Assembly: GCF_024763615.1 (NCBI RefSeq)
Contig: NC_077223.1
Coordinates: forward strand, 64,604,627-64,668,626
Direction: 5' to 3'
Source of the DNA: Phlebotomus papatasi
Lineage: Eukaryota > Arthropoda > Insecta > Diptera > Psychodidae
Length of the DNA: 64,000 bases
A program made the position numbers and the translations under genes. This document shows positions 35,101 through 44,100 of the stretch, piece by piece. Every line of letters starts with the position of its first letter. Position 1 is the first letter of the stretch. The notes under the pieces were generated by a model. That model did no database searches. It had not been told where the DNA came from and saw only the letters and a list, made by a program, of their open reading frames with translations.

Positions 35101-38100
35101 AGACTTTGATGCTTGTATGCAACTATGCCGAAATTTGGCACACTTACCCTATATCTTGTTAAAATTTTGTCAAAAGGAGAATGTAGTTCTACAATTTCAA
35201 AAAAATTCTGTATTTTGTATCCAAGAGCATCATTTTGACAAACTTTTTAAATTTTCTTAATTTGCCAAAACTATTTTTTCAGAATTGACTAAATTTATAT
35301 TCCAGATAATTGACAAGTAATTTATTACAATAAAAATATTTGACAATTTGGAAATATTTTTCTAACTGAGCAAATTCTAGTATGAAAATTTTGGCATTCT
35401 ATTGCTATCCCTTAAAGAATCTCGTAACTCTGAGTACTCGGGTAAGCTTTTCAAGAGAATTATTTAAGCCACGCCCCTTTTGATGATCTAGTGTAAAGGA
35501 CAATTGAAGTTTTTAAGCTGAATGAGAATACAGAAAATTAATCAAAGCCAGTCATATCGTACTTGCAATATTTTTCTACTTTACTTCCTACTTTTGAGAA
35601 TTTGATGCACTTTGTTTGTTAGTAAATATATTTTAAGAGGTGTGACTTATTTATCATAGAGATAAATGTGTAGTAACTTCCCCACAAATATATTTTTTAA
35701 TATCGAAAGAAAAAAGCAATTTTAAAATTGTCAAGTCTCATAATATGAAAATTACTTTGTAAAATGTTCTTCGCATTACGCTTCAAATCGAAAAAAAAAT
35801 ACCTTCACGTAAGTCTCAAATAGAGGCGTGGCTTAAATCTCTTCTGGATCTTCGGAGTTTCTGCTATAATTTGGTGAAAGGGTTCAAATTTTCGTCATGG
35901 AGATACTTCTCCCTTATACATTATAAATTAAATAAAATTTTAAACTATAATAATGTTACAAAATAACCAAAATAGTCTGGTTTATCAAAAATAAATAAAT
36001 AATTTTTTTTAAAGGTATATTTTGGAAAGAAATATAAAAATTCCGTGAGTTGAATAACATGCGCTGCAAGAAGTAAATTATTTGAAAAATGGTCTCAATT
36101 TCTTAAGCAAAAATAAAGGGGTATACCATAAATTTTAAATAAACGATAATTTCTGTCTTAGTTCAAATTGTCACACAATTTTGTAAAATATAGATTAATC
36201 TGCATTATTAAAATTAAATATCTGTAGAATATATTTTTCTATTTTAAGTAAAATATCTCGCGGGACTTCTCTACTAAACTTTATACGTCGTCATCGCGCA
36301 ATTATAAAATTCCCTCCAGAATATTGTTGCAAAATGGCAAAATGTAAGGATATAATATGATAATGAAATGTGATACTTACGGCTTAATTGGCACAGGCAA
36401 GTATCCTTCTGTGCCAGGTGGTGGATTATTGATGGCAGCCAATTTCGCATGAATATCACAATAGAGTTTATTGTTAATGTTGAAATAGCCCTGATTTTTC
36501 AACGGTGTACCACATGTAGCACACTTGAAGCAGTCAACGTGCAAATTTTTTTCCTTGATCCTGACAAAAACGCCTCTATAAACAGCACAAAACAATTTTG
36601 GTAAGTCATTGAACAGGGATGCAAAAGAATACAGAAAATAAAATCCATCAATTATTCACAATCATTCCAGAACTTTTTGGAAATAGAAACAACATTGTCA
36701 ATTCACGAAGGTATCCACAGAATTCATTCACAGCAAAGGATAGAATTTATAAAGGGTGGTTAGGGAGCAAAAAATCCTTTGTTTTTTTTCCTGGGTGTAT
36801 ACTTTAAAATTCATCCAAATTCCTGAATGTATCACAAAATTGAGATGCAGAATGAACTGGTACGTCTTTCTCCTCTTTTGTCGTGAAATATGAGGCTTGA
36901 GCTCAACTTTGACTCTCTTACTCTTGATAGGATGACGCTGAGGCCGAATATGAGCTGGTGGTCTGCTCCTGCTGAGCAATATTCTGCAGATTTATGGGAT
37001 GGCTAGGTCGATGAGATGCTCCTGGTGAAAGATAGGGCGAAGTGCATGTTGCCTGCCCACCAATTGCATGACTTGCTGTCCAATAGTACTTGGATTCACC
37101 AGCTTTTTTCCCCATATTTCCCCCGGAAAAATGTTTTCCAGCCATCATTAGTATTTCATGACGTTTAAAGTAAGTTTTTTTTCATTTTGCAAGAGAGAGA
37201 AAATGCACAAAAGAATTTATTGATTTCATACTGGATGCACTTACTATGAGTCCCATTAAATTTCAAACCCTTTCTGTGTCTGCACCAAACTGGAAATTCC
37301 AAACAGTGTCTACGTGTAACATAAATTTGAGGAAAGTGTTGTAATTTTTGGTAGGATTTCACAGGATACAAGGTGGTTCTCTTTGAATAGAAATTTAGGT
37401 CAACTTTTTTGAGAAAGAAATTGCAGAAACTCATAAATTACTCATTTCAGTATCGCTGCCTGACATTTTCTAAAACGGCATTTGCTTAAATTTTTTATTC
37501 AGATGGTTGTAAAAGCACGAGTCACAAAATTTCATTAAGAATTCTTCTAGTTAAATTCACATGCTTTTCACAATTTGACATAAATGTCAAAATAATGATA
37601 TCTGTTACAGGAGAGATGCCAAATTTAAAAGCCAAAATGAGCAGTTTTCGCAACTTTAATTTTTGGAGGAGAAACGGATACAACAGAGCTTCATAGATAT
37701 TTTGGTAAATTATAGACAAAAGGGGTGACAAGGTATCCCAGGCTTTCCGAAATGCTTGAACTCGTGACTTATATAATGCTGTATCTCAAAAGTACTTTCG
37801 CATAATTTACCGTTTACTGGTTCTCAACCGCTTTGAGCCGATTCATGAATCGCTCAAAAGATCCCCCAAAATAATTTTAAGACAGAATTAATTTTCGGGC
37901 AAAAATTACTTATCGGTTCATTACCGATTCATTACCGGTTCATAACTAATTGGAACCGATTTATAAATCACTCAAAACATTACCCAAAATACACTTCAAG
38001 AGTAATATAATTGAGTATCGAATTAAAAATAATTACTGGTTCATTACCGGTTCAGAACCGATTCAAACAAATTTAGACTTCTCAAAAATTCCAAGACCTT

Positions 38101-41100
38101 TCCAACGAGCCCAAATATAATACCATTTGTATGAGAAATATTTTCTCTAGATCCTTTTTAACTTTTGCCCTTGAAAAACCGTTATTAGGAATGATTCAAC
38201 GGTATTTTCGTATACGAGGAAATGTCAGCCTGGGAAATCTATGAAACATATCTAAAAATGAAAAAAAAAATAGCATGACGCGTTTTCGAGCAATCTTAAA
38301 GAAGATAGTTTGGTGGGGGAGGTTGCGGGAAAAATGAGAACGTTTATGGTCCCAGGGTCGACTTATAGGGTCCTTCGAAAATCTCAAGTCTACCGTTTGG
38401 GCTCTAGGCGTGGTAACTGCTGGACAGTGTGACATAAAAAAAACTCAAAACTTCAAATTTTCAAATTTCCGAACAAAACTTTTGTAAATTTCCCTACTAC
38501 GGATAGAGACCTATAATGATTAGCAGATGATCATATTTTGATCAACTTTGCATTGAATCCGAAGTAAAAGCTTGATGATTCATTTTGTATAAAAACCATT
38601 TTTATACCCATTTAGTTATTAACTGTATTACTATTCAAACTCCATAGGGAGAGCAGTTTCGATTTTGAGTTATATTTCGATCTGTATTTCAATTCAATTC
38701 AAATATATTGAAATGAATTTACATCAGTTTCAATGTAATGTTGATCAAAGTATGATCATCTGTTAGTCGTTATAGGCCCCTATCTGTGGTAGGAAAATTA
38801 ACATACGATAGGCTTTTTTTGCTCAGCACGACTCATATATCATTATTTATATGGTTTGCATAATAAATTTCTTATCTGCTTTGGTTTTGCAAGACAAATA
38901 TAACAAGTGGTGATACGGTTGATACGATAAGACCAATTTTGCGCTAGATTAATTGCTAAATTTTGATTTTGGTATATTACAAATTCAACTTAAAGATATG
39001 ATTTAAAATCAAAACCTTTGGATGTATAAATATTCCTTTCAACTATACTATACCATAAGATTTTAGTTCTCGAACTCACAGTGTTCGTATAAAAAAACAA
39101 TTGTTCTCAACTTATTACCGATCTAGAAAACATATCGTATGAAATATCAACTTCTAGTCTTGGATGATCCCCATAAAAAATCCCTAGATATGTTTTTTCC
39201 TCTCCCCCAGCCCCTTTTACCTCTACAAACTCATGTTTTTTTGTATACTTCTAAACGATTCCAACTATTTCTTTTATTTTAGGATAAGTTTTAAAGGTAG
39301 TTCAGATACATATTATGAAATTTGGTTAAATTTGGATTATGTGGAAAGTTTTTAAATTTCCAATCCAGCTGTAGCGGTTTTAACGAATTCGTAAAGGATC
39401 TGTAATTAATTTTATTTTAACGAATATAGTTTTTTATTTTATCGAAGATCTATTACCGGGCTAGAGGTCAAACGGTAATAGATACCGTGATATCGACTTT
39501 TACTCTTCGGTTAAATTTATCTGGAAACAGTTTTCCCCTTTATCTCACCATTTACCTCCTCCTCAAAAAGTCACACGATTTACAAGCACAAACCTGATGA
39601 CCAATTTTTATTTTTAGATATTATATAATTTTCTAATGATCTATAATTTCAGCTCAAATCTGAATTTCGGTAACACCTAAGAAATTTACTCAAAGGCAAC
39701 TCTCTCTCAGTCTTGTCTGTCTTGTAAGTTCGATAATTCCGCAAAGCTGTAGCAGCTATAGCATAAAATATGGTTTCTCAAAATTGACGTGTTTCTTATT
39801 ATCTTTTAGCCCTTAAGGCAATCTCATGGATGAGCGCTTTGGTCACCAGTTTCCCCAGAACCCTCAATGTTCCTCCCAACGATTAATTCTCTATGATGAT
39901 CCAACATGAACTGACTTTCAATACTAGTCCTCTCTATAATACCCCTCCCAAAGGGGTAACTCCCAGGCTACCACTAAGAACGCTCTTAGGAGAAATCGTC
40001 ACCGCTCCGAGAGACATTTATGATGTCTACTCAGATACTAACGGGGCGACGGGTGCATGGGTTAACTATTTGGGATGAAGCTAGTGCTAACAATATTTTT
40101 AATCTCCAAATATTAAGAATGTTGACTTTTTGGGGGGTCACCAAAGACTCAAAGTTGATATCCCTAACTGATATACCTCCAGTCAGGTAAAAAATAATTT
40201 TTTAACGTATTTAAGCGTAATATTTAAAACTAATCGTTATAAAAATTTTAATATATAGAGAAAAATACTCTTCCTTCGAACGTTCATGCCTTCGTATAAT
40301 AAGGATTTACTTTAACTTTTCCTAGGAAACTTACACCGTTCTGTTAAATATTAGTTACCCTATTATCAATTATTGATAATTAAGTAACAATTGTGTGTCT
40401 CTTAGGAAAAAATAAAATTAAATCACATTATTCGAAGGCATGAACGTTCGAAGGGAGAGTACTTTCCCCTAGTTTGATACGAGATATGCAAGATTGAAAA
40501 CCTATCGCTTCTTAATTAATTATTTCGCGTAGTATAGTAGATTAAAAAATCATCCTCTATTTCGTCTCAAGACAATACAAGTGGAAACGTATTTAGTGCT
40601 TATGTTACTACTGTTTCTGTAACTCTGCAAATTTGTTGTAATTGCTAATTACATCTCCCTTTATGTTTAACTCTGCTATATAACTTTTCTTAATTAGATG
40701 TTGAAATGTTTATGAGTTCACGCTATTGAAGGTAAATGTACTTTAAAATTTCGTCTACTTTCTCTAAATTTGTAACTTTTATTGCTGGGAAGTCTTAGAG
40801 GTAGGAACAGGTACCTAAATCCTTGTTTTAACTTCCTTTTCTGCAAACTATTTTCCTACACTAAGAAAAAATTAGGGTGCGATTAACATTTTTTCCTCAT
40901 ATTTTTAACACTTTTTAGGTGTAAAAATATATCAACATTTTTTAATGTTAATTTTACACCCTTTTAAGGGTAAAATGAAAACATTTTAAGGGTAACATGA
41001 AAAGGGTAACTTTAACCCATAATACACCTTAAAAGTATAGTATTTACACCGATTTCGGATCAATACTGCAGGGTAAAATAAACTTAATTTAACCCTGCAT

Positions 41101-44100
41101 TATTGATCCGAAATCTGTGTCAATATTATGCTTTTTAGGTGTATTATGGGTTAAAGTTACCCTTTTTCATATTTATTTTACACTTAAAAAGGTGTAAAAT
41201 TAACATTAAAAAATATTGATATATTTTTACACCTAAAAAGTGTTAAAAGTTACGAGGAAAAAAGTTAATCGCACCCCTTTTTTCTCAGTGTAGGGATATT
41301 TTTTGGTATTTAAATCTGACATGTATGAAAGTGTGACATTTATTTAAATTCAAACTATAACGTTCTTGGCAATATAGGGGGAAATTTTTAGTCTTCGCAC
41401 CTTCGCACAGATTCAGACCTATTTTTTTTTTTCAGAAAATATCTGACTTAAGATTAGCTATTAAATTATATTGACATAGATATAGGTCAGATTCATAAAA
41501 ATTGTATGGGAAAAATATGAAATATGCGAAGCCAGAGTGTGTGCGAAGTCTGAAAGTCTTCCCCTGCTCTGTTTCTAATCCTGTTGCTTCCTATTGTCTT
41601 CCTTTGGAATCACCTTGTTGAGGAATAACAGGGGCTACAGGTGTCGTTATTAGTAACTTCCCATGGATGGGGTGGGGAAAGGTCACAATGAGATATTAGC
41701 ACCACAGTCACACTTCACATTCACACATTTCGATTTTCGATTGTTGAACAAATTCCACTTAAACGTGAAATTGAATTTCGGAAGTATGTTTGTGAAATAA
41801 ACTTACACAATGAGGCGCTCGCATTCAGCACAAATATTCTGACCGGCTGGCAAACCTCCCGTATTGGGTGGTTTAGCCTGGGCCACAGGAGCCGTCACAT
41901 GCTTGGTGACACCACCAACTGGCGAGGGCTGCTGATTGGATGACTGATATGGTGTGGGACTGAATGGTGTGGAGGAATCTTCTGCAAACATGTCCACATT
42001 GTTTGGAATATGTTCAAGTGTTCAATTGATTAATTGATTTGTCCCTCACTGTCTCATCCCAACCCTAGCGTGAAATTAACCATCCCCAAAATTGATTCCC
42101 TCTCACCTGGTTCATTCGGATCATTTTCCGCTTCCTGCAGCATTTTGTAAACCTCCGAATTGGCTGAATTGTAGATCCTCTCGTTTTTCTTGAAGTTCAC
42201 CCTAATTATTTTTGTTTTTCAAAAGAATTTATAAAAAGAAATTAATTGTGATTTATGTTCATTTGCGCAAATTATAGCTATTTTGTTACCAAACTAAGTG
42301 GACGTTAAACACAATTATCTCAAATTAATAAAGTTATTCATCGTCAAGTGTTAATTCAATAAGAGAGGACATCTAAAAAAAAAGTTAAAAATAAAACACT
42401 ATATGCCATCAAATGCTTTATAGCGGGCTTATCTTTGGAATTCTTTTTATTGTATATTACACTGTTATTCAAAAATTCAACGGATATTTGTCCAAGATCA
42501 ATTCAAGCTTCAAATAGACTTCAATAAAGCCTTATCGAATGATATTGAATTTTTTTAGAGTTCATGCACAGAAAAAAATCTTATCATTCATGAAAGTCAT
42601 AAAAATTCGTGCTGAAAATTAATCATGTCTTATCACGGCGTGTGGGAAACGTCACGTTTTTTCTTTACTTCAGCTAATACCCTCTTAAGCAAATATTATC
42701 ATTTTTGCTGTATTTGTCTACAAAAACAATTCACCACAATTATTCTAATTCTTGGTATGATCTCACATAAATATCTCAATCCAAACAATTATGCTTTTGG
42801 CTCAAATAAAATTTTAATATCCATCGTATTTCCTCGGGAATGAGCAGATAAAAAAAAGCGAAAAAGAAATAAATTCGAATCAGAAATTATTTCACGAGAA
42901 AACTAAGAGCTTCCGGTGAGGATTTTCGTGAAACTGATGCCTCCTCCGGAAGTTGAAGTAGAAAATTGGATAGTTTCCTCGATAAGCCCGCCAGTATTAT
43001 CTTTTTGCCCAAGGTAAGTAATTGTGTTTAACGTTCACAACACACCACAATTAGGTGTTATGGTGTTTTAATGGAGGGATTGATAGAGAAAATGAAAAAG
43101 GGGTTGGTTGCAAAAAAAGGCCTCAATTTATCCTTTTTCATGGTCTTTCTCTTTTCTTATTTTATTGCAAATTGACTGTACGGTTGTGGATTGTGCGTCC
43201 TGCCAGACCATCCTCTCTGTCTATAATTCACAATAATAGAAAGTGGAGTTGGTAGTGGAGAAAAATCTCCTTGCCAGCGTACAAGGGGTGTTAAACAAAT
43301 GCAAATAATTATTGAAAAATTAAAGTAAATGTTTACGAATAACACAAAATTAATTCGTATCATAGTTCATAATAATAATTAATAGTAATAAAAATGTTCA
43401 GCGTCCATTGAAGGAGTTAGGCCTTCTCCCAATTGAAATAAATATGGATTATTATTTGTTTTTTTCTTTTAACGAAGATCAGGTTGCAAATGCCAAACTG
43501 CGGTGCTTTCGATTTATGGGAAGCTCAATGCGATACGAATACTTCCAATGTCAGAATAATTGCAGTATTTAATCTTCAGTGCATTCGAACTACTGAAGAT
43601 ACTTGCATAACAGCGAGAGTCCTACCCCTCTACTCATTTTCCAATCATTTGGTAGATTTACCTTGATTTTTTAAGTAAACGACTAAACCACTGCATTAAC
43701 AATTTAAATTAAAAACAGTTAAATTCCTACGATCAGAAAATACTTCACAAAACCTTCAATTGGGCAGTATGGTCGGGGAAACTGGGGTACCACTGAACAT
43801 GGGGTAACACCCAACACGAACTTTTATTTCTAAACTATGTGATGAATCAAGTTTAGAAGAGATTCCTGCAGAGGAGCCAATGTCAGCAAGAACTCTTGTT
43901 GAAGTGCTTCAGGAAAAAATTGCACTGGACTCAAAAAGAAGGTCTGTAGTCGGGAACACAAACGGAAAAAATGATATACAAAATGAGATGAAAGCTTTTA
44001 AGGAGACGGGGATAAAAGGAATAGTTCTGTCTCAGATTTTCGACTTGTTAATGACTGTCCCTTCGACTAGCGTGGGAAGTGAAAGGGCTTTCAGCATCGC

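Larger units (their letters stand above)
32056..36380 (-). other. Zasp52 intron
   Basis: It contains the element 32687-33054 with its nested hAT-type MITE, a GA-rich simple repeat near 32196-32216, a tRNA-like or SINE-like remnant near 33478-33520, and the element 34723-35149. No exon is recognised; 35160-36380 shows only AT-rich sequence. Confidence 0.65.
36576..41806 (-). other. Zasp52 intron
   Basis: It contains the candidate alternative exon 36922-37148, dispersed repeats (37725-38445, 39105-39770), a palindromic MITE (40266-40461) and the double MITE 40859-41290. No other exon is recognisable. Confidence 0.65.
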
